Part shown: piece by piece, positions 1-6,387 of the stretch | Layout: every line of letters begins with the position of its first letter | Numbering within the stretch: the stretch's first letter is position 1 | NCBI GenBank assembly: GCA_005882155.1 | Contig: VBCQ01000377.1 | Coordinates: 1-9,557, forward strand | Length of the DNA stretch: 9,557 nucleotides | Reading direction: 5' to 3' | Source: Betaproteobacteria bacterium | Lineage (GTDB): Bacteria > Pseudomonadota > Gammaproteobacteria > Burkholderiales > Burkholderiaceae_C | The notes under the pieces: generated by a model | Databases searched by the model: none | What the model was told of the DNA's origin: nothing | Seen by the model: the letters and a program-made list of their open reading frames with translations, nothing else | Translations under genes and position numbers: made by a program

Positions 1-2067
1 GAGCATGCGGCGCATCGCGTGATCGACGATCACCGCGACTTCGCTCGCGAATGTCGGGTCCCAGGCGCGGCAGTTCGGCACCAGCGCGGCCATCACGAGG
101 CTCGCGCCGTCCTGATGCTGCAGGCCTTCGCCGCCGAGGGTCGTGCGGCCGGCGGTCGCGCCGAACAGGAAGCCGCGCACGCGCTGGTCGGCGGCGGCCC
201 AGATCAAGTCGCCGACGCGCTGAAAGCCGAACATCGAGTAGTAGATGTACATCGGCAACATCGGCAGGCCGTGCACGCTGTACGAGGTGCCGGCGGCGAT
301 CCACGACGCCAGCGCGCCGGCTTCGGTGATGCCTTCCTCGAGCAGCTGGCCATCGCGCGCCTCGCGATACGAGAGCATCGAGCTCGCGTCCTCGGGCTCA
401 TAGAGCTGGCCCTTCGGCGAATAAATGCCGATCTGGCGGAACAGACTCGCCATGCCGAAGGTGCGCGCTTCGTCGGCGACGATCGGCACGATGCGCGGAC
501 CGAGCTGCGCGTCCTTCAGCAGCGCGCTGAGCATGCGCACCGCCGCCATCGTGGTCGACATCTCCTTGCCTTCGGCGTGCAGCGCGAAGCCGCCCCATTG
601 CTCGAGCGGCGGCACCGGCAGCACCGGCGCGGCACCCTTGCGCGCCGGCAGCGCACCGCCCAGTGCGGCGCGGCGCTCGTGCAGGTAGCGCATCTCGAGG
701 CTGTCGGCATCGGGCTTGACGAAGCGCAGGTTCGTCACGTCGTCGTCGGACAGCGGCAGCGCGAAGCGATCGCGAAACGCCTTCAGTGCATCGACGTCGA
801 GCTTCTTCGCCTGGTGCGCCGTCATCCGCGACTCGCCGGCCCCGCCCATGCCGAAGCCCTTCTTCGTCTTCGCGAGGATCACGGTCGGCCGGCCTTGATG
901 CGCGCGCGCCGCGGCGAAGGCCGCATGCAGCTTGCGAAAGTCGTGGCCGCCGCGCTTCAACGCGTCGACCTCGCGCTCGCTCATGTGGGCGACGAGCTTC
1001 TGCACTTCGGGGTCCTGGCGAAAGAAGTGCTCGATGTTGTACGCGCCGTCCTTCGCGCCGAGCGTCTGATACTGACCGTCGACGGTCGACGCGAGGCAGC
1101 GCAGCAGCACATGGTTCTCGTCGCGCGCGAACAGCGCGTCCCAGTCCGAGCCCCACAGCACCTTGATGACGTTCCAGCCCGCGCCGGTGAACAGCGATTC
1201 GAGCTCCTGCACGATCTGGCCGTTGCCGCGCACGGGTCCGTCGAGCCGCTGCAGATTGCAGTTGATGACGAAGGTGATGTTGTCCAGCTGCTCGCGCGCG
1301 GCAAGTGTCAGGCCGGCGATCGACTCGGGCTCGTCCATCTCGCCGTCGCCGAACACGCCCCAGACATGGCGCGCGCTGGTGTTCAAGAGCCCACGGTGCT
1401 CGAGGTAGCGCATGAAGCGAGCTTGATAGACCGCGCTCAAGGGGCCGAGCCCCATCGAGCCGGTGGGGAACTGCCAGAAGTCGGGCATCAGCCACGGGTG
1501 CGGATACGAGCTCAGCCCGGGGCCGCTCAGCTCTTGCCGGAAGTTGGCGAGCTGCTGCTCGCTCAAGCGCCCTTCGAGGAAGGCGCGCGAATAAACGCCG
1601 GGCGCCGAATGCGGCTGGAAGTAGACGAGGTCGGCGTTGCGCCCATCACCATCGCCGCGAAAGAAATGGTTGAAGCCGACCTCGAAGATCTCGGCCGCCG
1701 ACGCGTAGCTCGCAATGTGGCCGCCGAGCTCGCCGTAGGCCTGGTTCGCATGCACGACCATCGCGAGCGCGTTCCAGCGCACGATCGCGGTCAGCCGTTC
1801 TTCGATCGCGAGGTCGCCCGGGTAGCGGCCCTGCCGCTCGACCGGAATCGTGTTGCGGTAGGCCGAGTACGGCTGCACATGCGGCACGATGCCGAGCTGC
1901 TGCGCTTGCTCTTCCAGTCGCTCGAGCAGAAACAGCCCGCGCTCGGCGCCGGCGTCGCGAACGCAGGCCTGCAGCGCAGCGAGCCACTCGCCGGTTTCTT
2001 CGGGATCGCTGTCGCGTGCGGCGGCGATGAACTGGTCGAGCAAGGTGGTGGGTTCGCGTCCGGCCAT
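1..2067 (-). CDS. aceE: Pyruvate dehydrogenase E1 component, homodimeric type (partial, C-terminus beyond window)
   Basis: Thiamine-diphosphate (TPP)-dependent E1 of the cytoplasmic pyruvate dehydrogenase complex. It decarboxylates pyruvate and passes the acetyl group to the lipoyl domains of E2. The minus-strand reading from 2067 gives 689 codons without a stop and runs off the left edge; the family is usually about 890 residues, so roughly 200 C-terminal residues are missing. The TPP/Mg motif GDGEMDEPES starts at residue 240 and is followed by INCNLQRLDGPV, both nearly identical to E. coli AceE as I remember it. Using a constant offset of +11, the E. coli catalytic residues His407, Glu522 and Glu571 correspond to His418 (in TAHQ), Glu533 (in DEARTFG) and Glu582 (in GITEAGA), all present. 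The YYSMFGFQR segment is also there. ATG at 2067 is chosen because AGGAG lies 5 nt upstream (2073-2077 on the plus strand). The gene is divergent from the protease cassette. E2 (aceF) would be expected just beyond the left edge. Confidence 0.97.
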   Translation of the reverse strand, partial: MAGREPTTLLDQFIAAARDSDPEETGEWLAALQACVRDAGAERGLFLLERLEEQAQQLGIVPHVQPYSAYRNTIPVERQGRYPGDLAIEERLTAIVRWNALAMVVHANQAYGELGGHIASYASAAEIFEVGFNHFFRGDGDGRNADLVYFQPHSAPGVYSRAFLEGRLSEQQLANFRQELSGPGLSSYPHPWLMPDFWQFPTGSMGLGPLSAVYQARFMRYLEHRGLLNTSARHVWGVFGDGEMDEPESIAGLTLAAREQLDNITFVINCNLQRLDGPVRGNGQIVQELESLFTGAGWNVIKVLWGSDWDALFARDENHVLLRCLASTVDGQYQTLGAKDGAYNIEHFFRQDPEVQKLVAHMSEREVDALKRGGHDFRKLHAAFAAARAHQGRPTVILAKTKKGFGMGGAGESRMTAHQAKKLDVDALKAFRDRFALPLSDDDVTNLRFVKPDADSLEMRYLHERRAALGGALPARKGAAPVLPVPPLEQWGGFALHAEGKEMSTTMAAVRMLSALLKDAQLGPRIVPIVADEARTFGMASLFRQIGIYSPKGQLYEPEDASSMLSYREARDGQLLEEGITEAGALASWIAAGTSYSVHGLPMLPMYIYYSMFGFQRVGDLIWAAADQRVRGFLFGATAGRTTLGGEGLQHQDGASLVMAALVPNCRAWDPTFASEVAVIVDHAMRRML

Positions 2068-2103
2068 GGGGGCTCCTGGTTCGCAGTCAACATGCACTGT
2101 AGA

Positions 2104-2117
2104 CCTCCAAGCGGAGG
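2104..2117 (-). repeat. Small inverted repeat in the aceE leader
   Basis: CCTCC and GGAGG arms flank a 4-nt loop, lying about 25 nt upstream of the aceE Shine-Dalgarno sequence. In aceE mRNA it would form a short GC-rich hairpin. Its arms resemble Shine-Dalgarno and anti-Shine-Dalgarno strings, so it could affect initiation, or it could be a protein-binding site or chance. It does not match the E. coli PdhR operator as I remember it. There is no further support. Confidence 0.25.
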
Positions 2118-2205
2118 CCGATAACTTCATCACGCTCGTCGCGGTTCTTCTGTAACGGCCGAGGTCGATGCCATCACCGTCCGCTGTTTCGTGTCGATAC
2201 ATTGG

Positions 2206-2217
2206 GTCATTGATGAC
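2206..2217. repeat. Inverted repeat GTCAT-TG-ATGAC between aceE and the riboswitch
   Basis: Perfect 5-bp arms around a 2-bp centre, immediately upstream of the aptamer in the region shared by the two divergent transcription units. Its size and symmetry suit an operator for a dimeric regulator. It may instead be part of the 5' end of the riboswitch transcript. I could not identify a convincing sigma-70 promoter on either strand here; the best plus-strand -10-like string is TACATT at 2198-2203, which has no good -35. Confidence 0.25.
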
Positions 2218-2218
2218 A

Positions 2219-2298
2219 AAGGCACACCCGCGCGAAAGCCGGGGTCGCAAAGCTTCCGGTCTAAGGCCTTGAACAGGGCTACGACAGCGGGGTTGCCC
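2219..2298 (+). promoter_or_regulatory. Cyclic-di-GMP-I (GEMM-I) riboswitch aptamer
   Basis: The plus strand matches the GEMM-I consensus as I remember it from the Vibrio Vc2 aptamer, in order and spacing. The closing helix P1 is GGCA (2221-2224) with TGCC (2294-2297). The first hairpin is CCCGCGC/GCCGGG (2227-2233/2238-2243, one bulged C) capped by a GAAA tetraloop (2234-2237). The ligand-contacting CGCAAAGC follows at 2246-2253. The second hairpin has GCT/AGC (2252-2254/2286-2288), a TCCG bulge (2255-2258), GTC/GAC (2259-2261/2283-2285), a CTAAGG tetraloop-receptor-like loop, and a GGCCT/GGGCT tip (2265-2269/2276-2280). It ends in AGCGGGGTTGCC. One deviation is GGCACACC where the consensus reads GGCAAACC. 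It lies in the sense direction about 150 nt upstream of the protease start, so it should control the protease-kinase operon in response to c-di-GMP. Whether binding switches the operon on or off is not shown. Confidence 0.92.
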
Positions 2299-2339
2299 CA
2301 AGAGACGATGCACGTCGCCGCGCGCTGACGTGCCGCGTC

Positions 2340-2357
2340 CGCCGACTCGCGTCGGCG
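2340..2357 (+). promoter_or_regulatory. Leader hairpin 1 downstream of the aptamer
   Basis: A perfect 7-bp stem, CGCCGAC and GTCGGCG, around the tetraloop TCGC. It lies in the 5' leader between the aptamer and the protease start. No run of T follows, so it is not a simple intrinsic terminator. It is probably a structural element of the expression platform, though GC-rich sequence makes a chance stem possible. Confidence 0.4.
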
Positions 2358-2360
2358 TGT

Positions 2361-2378
2361 GGCAACCCGCGCGTTGCC
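2361..2378 (+). promoter_or_regulatory. Leader hairpin 2, carrying a mimic of the riboswitch P1 strand
   Basis: A perfect 6-bp stem, GGCAAC (2361-2366) with GTTGCC (2373-2378), around a 6-nt loop. GGCAACCC at 2361-2368 is also exactly complementary over 8 nt to GGGTTGCC at 2290-2297, the 3' strand of the aptamer closing helix. It is nearly a copy of the 5' P1 strand (GGCACACC). The aptamer P1 and this segment can therefore compete, which is the usual logic of a riboswitch antiswitch. No T-run follows, which argues for control of translation rather than intrinsic termination. Confidence 0.55.
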
Positions 2379-2388
2379 GGTACTTCCA

Positions 2389-2444
2389 GCGGCTCCTCTC
2401 TCGCCTGAGTGTCCGGTGTTTCGACCGAGCAAACAGGGAGCCGC
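2389..2444 (+). promoter_or_regulatory. Stem that sequesters the protease Shine-Dalgarno sequence
   Basis: GCGGCTCC at 2389-2396 is perfectly complementary over 8 nt to GGAGCCGC at 2437-2444, with one further T-G pair possible (2397/2436). The 3' arm includes most of the Shine-Dalgarno sequence AGGGAG (2435-2440), which lies 6 nt before the ATG at 2447. Formation of this stem should block ribosome binding. The intervening loop is about 40 nt. The arm at 2390-2393 can alternatively pair with GCCG at 2376-2379, which would link it to leader hairpin 2. Confidence 0.5.
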
Positions 2445-2446
2445 GA

Positions 2447-4720
2447 ATGAAACCCATCCATCATCGAGCGAGCCGCGGGCTCAGCCGATTCATCGTGCTG
2501 ATCGAAGCGCGAATGCTCGGCTTGGCCATGACGATGCTGCTGATCGCCGCGCTGTTCAGCAGCAGCGTTCATGCGCAGAGCGTCGCGTCGAGCAAGGTCG
2601 CGGCCGATCTGCGCGACGCGATCAGCGCCAGCATCACGCCCCGATCGAGCTGGACCCGCGATGTGGCCGGCACGCGCTACGTGAAGGCGCTGGTCGTCAG
2701 CAATTCGAGCGACTCCGATCTCACCGAGCTGCGCGCACAGGTGCTGGCCGCCGGTGGTTCGGTCTACTACCGCTACATGTCGGTGACGGCGCTGTCGGTG
2801 CTGTTGCCTGCCGCGCGGGTCGACGACATCGCAGCGCGCGCCGACGTGCAAAGCATCTCACCGAACCGCCTGACCGCGCGAACCGCCAGTGCGCTGGAGA
2901 TGGCCACCGGCGCGACCAGCGTTCGCACGACGAGCGGCAGCGGCTATGCAGGACTCGACGGCAGCGGGGTCGGCATCGCGATCCTCGACTCGGGAATCGC
3001 GTGGAACCACCTCAACCTGCGCGATGCCGAGATGAAGAAATCGCGCGTCGCGCGCGCCGTCGACTTCCAGCGCGTCGGCGATGCGACGGCCAGCGGCGTC
3101 AAGGACTGGACTCCCGGCATCGACGTGTCGGCGTCGCTCTATGCGGGCGGCGACGGCGACAAGACGATGTCGACCTTTGAGAAGAAGATCGCCGCCGACC
3201 GCAGCGACCGTGCTGATCTTTACGGCCACGGCAGCCATGTGGCGGGCGTGGCCGCGGGCCGCGGTGCCTACCAAGCTCAGGACGCGACTGGCATCGCACC
3301 CAACGCGACGCTGTTCGACGTGAAGGTGCTCGACAGCGGCGGCTACGGCCAGCTGAGCGACGTGCTCGCCGGAATCGATTGGGTGATCTACCACGCGAAG
3401 GAATACGGCATCCGCGTGATGAACCTGAGCCTCGCGGCCGACTCGACCGAGTCCTATCTCACCGACCCGCTGTGCCGCGCCGTGCGCAGCGCGACGGCAG
3501 CCGGCATCACCGTCGTCGTCGCCGCAGGCAACTACGGTCAAGCCTCGAACGGCGCCGAACGCTACGGCACGATCAGTGCGCCGGGCAACGACCCGACGGT
3601 GATCACGGTCGGCGCCGTCAACACTCATGGCACGCCGCAGCGCAGCGACGACAGCGTCAATTTCTTCAGCTCGCGCGGGCCGACGCGCGGCTCAACCATC
3701 GACGCCAACGGCCAGCGCCGGGTCGACAACCTGCTCAAGCCCGACCTCGTCGCGCCCGGCAACAAGGTGGTCAGCGTGCTGGCGTCGGACAAGACCGGCG
3801 CGATCGACGCGTGGAGCTATCTGCCGGCGAACTACCCGGTGTTGTCGGCGCCGTTCGGCGGCACCGCACAGCCGAAGCTCGAGCAATTGATGAACCTGAG
3901 CGGCACGTCGATCGCCGCGCCGGTCGTGTCGGGAACGGTCGCATTGATGCTGCAGGCGAACCCGGGCCTCACGCCGCCGCTGATCAAGGCGATGCTGCAG
4001 TATTCGGCGCAACCGCTGGCAGGCGCGAATCTGCTGCAGCAGGGCGCGGGCTTGTTGAACGTCGACGGCGCGGTGCGTCTCGCGAGCATCGTGCGCACCG
4101 ACCTCGCTTCGGCCATCCGCGCCGGCAGCATTGCCGCTGGCGACTCGATGCTGGCGCCGGGCAAGAGCCTGCCGATCGCGATGTCGGTGATCAACGGCGC
4201 GAGCGTCAGCTGGAGCCGCATCGTGTTCGCCGGCGGCAGCCATCTGCTGAGCGGCGCGGCGCTGTTCACGCAGTACCAGCCGATCTACGACCCGCGGCTC
4301 GTCTGGGTGCGCACGAGCGCGCAACGCCTCGCGCTGAGCTATTGGCCGGCGGCGAGCGGCGAAGCGCCGGACCTGTGGATGCGCAGCATCACTGCCGGCC
4401 CGGTCGCGAGCCAGCGCTTTGTCGGTGCAGGCGTTGTCTGGGCCACGTCGCTCGCCGGCAGCAGCTCGCTGCGCGGGGGCACCGGTGCGTTCACGCCGGC
4501 GGCGACGCTCGCGAGCTGGCTTGCATCGGGCAGCGGCGTCGTTCTCAGCGAAGGCATCGTGCTGAGCGAAGGGATCGTGCTGAGCGAGGGCATCGTGCTC
4601 AGCGAAGGCATCGTCTTGAGCGAAGGGATCGTCCTCAGCGAAGGCATCGTGTTGAGCGAAGGCGTGGTGTTGAGCGAAGGGATCGTCCTCAGCGAAATCA
4701 GCATCGTCGGCGAGCCATGA
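2447..4720 (+). CDS. Exported subtilisin-like (S8) serine protease with C-terminal hexapeptide repeats
   Basis: A 757-residue secreted endopeptidase. The chosen ATG has AGGGAG 6 nt upstream and starts a Sec-type signal peptide: a basic n-region to about residue 22, a hydrophobic core LGLAMTMLLIAALF, and likely cleavage after VHA (43). Residues about 75-140 look like an I9-type propeptide (RYVKALVV to VQSISPNR). The S8 catalytic domain covers about 170-545. It has Asp181 (AILDSGI), His261 (GHGSHVAG), the oxyanion-hole Asn362 (AAGN) and Ser488 (GTSIAAP), so the triad is complete and the enzyme is probably active. Residues about 550-695 are an extra region I do not recognise, rich in Ala, Ser and Gly. 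Residues 697-750 are nine tandem G(I/V)VLSE hexapeptides, followed by ISIVGEP. The stop overlaps the next start (ATGA), so synthesis of the kinase is probably coupled. The substrate is unknown. The protein may be released or stay at the cell surface; no sorting motif or transmembrane anchor is visible at the C-terminus. Confidence 0.93.
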   Translation: MKPIHHRASRGLSRFIVLIEARMLGLAMTMLLIAALFSSSVHAQSVASSKVAADLRDAISASITPRSSWTRDVAGTRYVKALVVSNSSDSDLTELRAQVLAAGGSVYYRYMSVTALSVLLPAARVDDIAARADVQSISPNRLTARTASALEMATGATSVRTTSGSGYAGLDGSGVGIAILDSGIAWNHLNLRDAEMKKSRVARAVDFQRVGDATASGVKDWTPGIDVSASLYAGGDGDKTMSTFEKKIAADRSDRADLYGHGSHVAGVAAGRGAYQAQDATGIAPNATLFDVKVLDSGGYGQLSDVLAGIDWVIYHAKEYGIRVMNLSLAADSTESYLTDPLCRAVRSATAAGITVVVAAGNYGQASNGAERYGTISAPGNDPTVITVGAVNTHGTPQRSDDSVNFFSSRGPTRGSTIDANGQRRVDNLLKPDLVAPGNKVVSVLASDKTGAIDAWSYLPANYPVLSAPFGGTAQPKLEQLMNLSGTSIAAPVVSGTVALMLQANPGLTPPLIKAMLQYSAQPLAGANLLQQGAGLLNVDGAVRLASIVRTDLASAIRAGSIAAGDSMLAPGKSLPIAMSVINGASVSWSRIVFAGGSHLLSGAALFTQYQPIYDPRLVWVRTSAQRLALSYWPAASGEAPDLWMRSITAGPVASQRFVGAGVVWATSLAGSSSLRGGTGAFTPAATLASWLASGSGVVLSEGIVLSEGIVLSEGIVLSEGIVLSEGIVLSEGIVLSEGVVLSEGIVLSEISIVGEP
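4535..4696 (+). repeat. Nine in-frame 18-bp tandem repeats encoding G(I/V)VLSE
   Basis: Nine consecutive 18-bp units fill the 3' end of the protease gene. Units 1 and 8 encode GVVLSE; the other seven encode GIVLSE. The amino acids are far better conserved than the codons: Gly, Val and Leu third positions vary and Leu uses CTC, CTG and TTG. This suggests selection on the peptide rather than recent slippage. The first codon is GGG only in units 3, 6 and 9 and GGC elsewhere, and units 6 and 9 are identical, hinting at a higher-order 54-bp period. It is not CRISPR: there are no spacers and it is in frame. Confidence 0.97.
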
Positions 4721-6387
4721 GCGAGCTCGCTGCAGCCGACCCGCGCGTCGCCCGCGTCGCGCCGCCGCCATGGTGGAGCGGCGTGCATCGCCGCTTGATG
4801 CCGGACTACAACCGCCAGGCAACGCTCTACTGGTGGGGTGTCGTGCTGCTCGGTCTCGCGGTGCTGGCTCATTCGCTGAGCCAGGTGGCCGCGCTGCCGA
4901 GCGCGGCCTGGTGGAACGTCGTCGTCGGCAGCCTGCTCGCGATGCTGGCCGGGCTGGTGCCGGTGCGCATTCCGCGCTCGACAAACTCGTTCACCGCCGG
5001 CGAGATCTTCATCTTCCTGCTGCTGATGCTGAACGGGCCCGAAGCGGCCGCGCTCGCGTCGGCCTGCGAGGCGCTGGTCGGGTCGTGGCGCACCTCGAAG
5101 CGCTGGACCAGCCGCATCGCGAGCCCCGCGATGGCCGCGCTTGCGATGTTCTGCGCCGGCTCGGTCTTGCAGGCGACGCTCGCCACCTCGAAGCGCGCCG
5201 GCTTCGAGAACGATGCCCTGCTGCTCCTCGGCGCGATCGGCTTCGCGCTCGGCTACTTCGTGCTCAACACGGTGATGGTGACGATGGTGCCGCGCCTCAA
5301 GCGCAACGAGCCGCTGCGGCTGCGCAGCTTCATCGGCTCGTTCGGCTGGCTCGGCATCGCCTACGCCGGCAACGCGTCGGTGGCGACCTTTCTGTACCTG
5401 AGCTTTCGCCAGTCGGGCATCGTCGTCGTCATCGCGGCGGTGCCGATCATCGTGATCCTGCTGACGACCGGACACTACTTCTTTCGCCGCGAGGAAGCCG
5501 AAGATGCGGTGCGCAAGGCGCGCGAGCAGCAGGCCGCGCAGCGCCAACTGCTGGAGAACGCGCGCCAGGCCGGCATGGCCGAGATTGCCACCAACGTGCT
5601 GCACAACGTCGGCAACGTGCTGAACAGCGTCAACGTATCGGCCGATCTGATCGGCAGCAAGCTGCGCGCGTCCGAAGCGGCCGGCCTCGCGCGCGCCGTC
5701 GCGCTGATGGACGCGCATGCGGCCGACCTCGGCGACTACATCACCCGCGACGCGAAAGGCCGGCTGCTGCCCGGCTACCTGAAGCAGCTGGCACAGGCGA
5801 TCGCCGAAGAGCAGCGCACGCTGGTCGACGAGCTCGCGGCGCTGACCAAGAGCGTCAAGCACATCAAGGACATCGTCGCGACGCAGCAGTCGTACGCCGG
5901 CACGCGCAGCGTCGTCGAAGAAGCGCAGATCGTCGACCTGATCGAGGACGCGCTGCGCATCGATGCGGGCGGCCTCGCCGACGGTCACGTCAGCGTGCAG
6001 AGGGAGTTCGCCGAGGTGCCGCTGCTGATGCTCGACAAGCACCGCGTGCTGCTGATCCTCGTCAACCTGATCAGCAATGCGCGCCACGCGATGAACGGCG
6101 TGCCCGATGCGCCGCACCGCATCACGCTGCGAGTTGGCGTCACGCCAACGCAAGCGCTGCAGGTCAGCGTGGTCGACAACGGCGAAGGCATCGCGGCGGA
6201 GGACTTGACGCGCATCTTCGCCCACGGCTTCACGACCAAGAAAGACGGCCACGGCTTCGGCCTGCACAGCTGCGTGCTGGCCGCGCGCGAAATGGGCGGG
6301 ACGCTGACCGCGCACAGCGACGGGCCCGGCCGCGGCGCGGCCTTCACCTTGGCGCTTCCTCTCGCAACGTCGGCGGGCAACGCATGA
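4717..6387 (+). CDS. Multi-pass membrane sensor histidine kinase with VLHNVGN H-box
   Basis: A 556-residue sensor kinase. The N-terminal half has about seven hydrophobic segments (near residues 36-57, 63-82, 94-122, 136-155, 166-190, 207-229 and 234-254) with short loops, so sensing is probably within the membrane or at its face; no large periplasmic domain is seen. A charged helix (about 256-285) leads to the phosphoacceptor region MAEIATNVLHNVGNVLNSVN, with His296. This differs from the common SHELRTPL type. The ATPase domain has the N-box NLISNARHAM (Asn454), G1 DNGEGI (487-492), the F-box FAHGFTTKK and G2 GHGFGLHS (511-518), so it should be catalytically competent. The start is the ATG overlapping the protease stop (ATGA). 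Only a weak ribosome site precedes it, consistent with translational coupling. The stop overlaps the next gene in the same way. The signal sensed is unknown. Confidence 0.92.
   Translation: MSELAAADPRVARVAPPPWWSGVHRRLMPDYNRQATLYWWGVVLLGLAVLAHSLSQVAALPSAAWWNVVVGSLLAMLAGLVPVRIPRSTNSFTAGEIFIFLLLMLNGPEAAALASACEALVGSWRTSKRWTSRIASPAMAALAMFCAGSVLQATLATSKRAGFENDALLLLGAIGFALGYFVLNTVMVTMVPRLKRNEPLRLRSFIGSFGWLGIAYAGNASVATFLYLSFRQSGIVVVIAAVPIIVILLTTGHYFFRREEAEDAVRKAREQQAAQRQLLENARQAGMAEIATNVLHNVGNVLNSVNVSADLIGSKLRASEAAGLARAVALMDAHAADLGDYITRDAKGRLLPGYLKQLAQAIAEEQRTLVDELAALTKSVKHIKDIVATQQSYAGTRSVVEEAQIVDLIEDALRIDAGGLADGHVSVQREFAEVPLLMLDKHRVLLILVNLISNARHAMNGVPDAPHRITLRVGVTPTQALQVSVVDNGEGIAAEDLTRIFAHGFTTKKDGHGFGLHSCVLAAREMGGTLTAHSDGPGRGAAFTLALPLATSAGNA
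6133..6149. repeat. 17-bp perfect palindrome inside the membrane kinase gene
   Basis: GTTGGCGT and ACGCCAAC are 8-bp perfect arms around a single central C. It lies in the coding sequence for the ATPase domain, between the N-box and the G1 box. It could be an intragenic operator or an mRNA hairpin, but the codons in this segment may produce it by chance. Confidence 0.3.

Noticed and set aside
19..2124. A 701-codon open frame on the plus strand across the aceE region
   Set aside because: It is the codon-aligned antisense of aceE in GC-rich DNA. Its translation is low-complexity Arg/Ala/His-rich, whereas the minus strand encodes a clear AceE.
2340..2378. Intrinsic terminator in the riboswitch leader
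   Set aside because: Both hairpins are GC-rich but no T-run follows either. Translation control by the Shine-Dalgarno stem fits better, though Rho-dependent termination cannot be excluded.
2330..2446. Possible upstream start (GTG at 2330) adding 39 residues to the protease
   Set aside because: It lies within the structured leader, lacks a ribosome site, and would bury the signal peptide behind an Arg/Pro-rich extension. ATG 2447 has a good Shine-Dalgarno sequence.
4535..4696. CRISPR-like or non-coding satellite array
   Set aside because: The units are contiguous, without spacers and in frame, and the codons vary while the peptide is kept.
3379..4716. Long upstream extension of the membrane kinase frame
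   Set aside because: This part is the +2 shadow of the protease gene and is Arg-rich without motifs. The true start is the ATG in the ATGA overlap at 4717.
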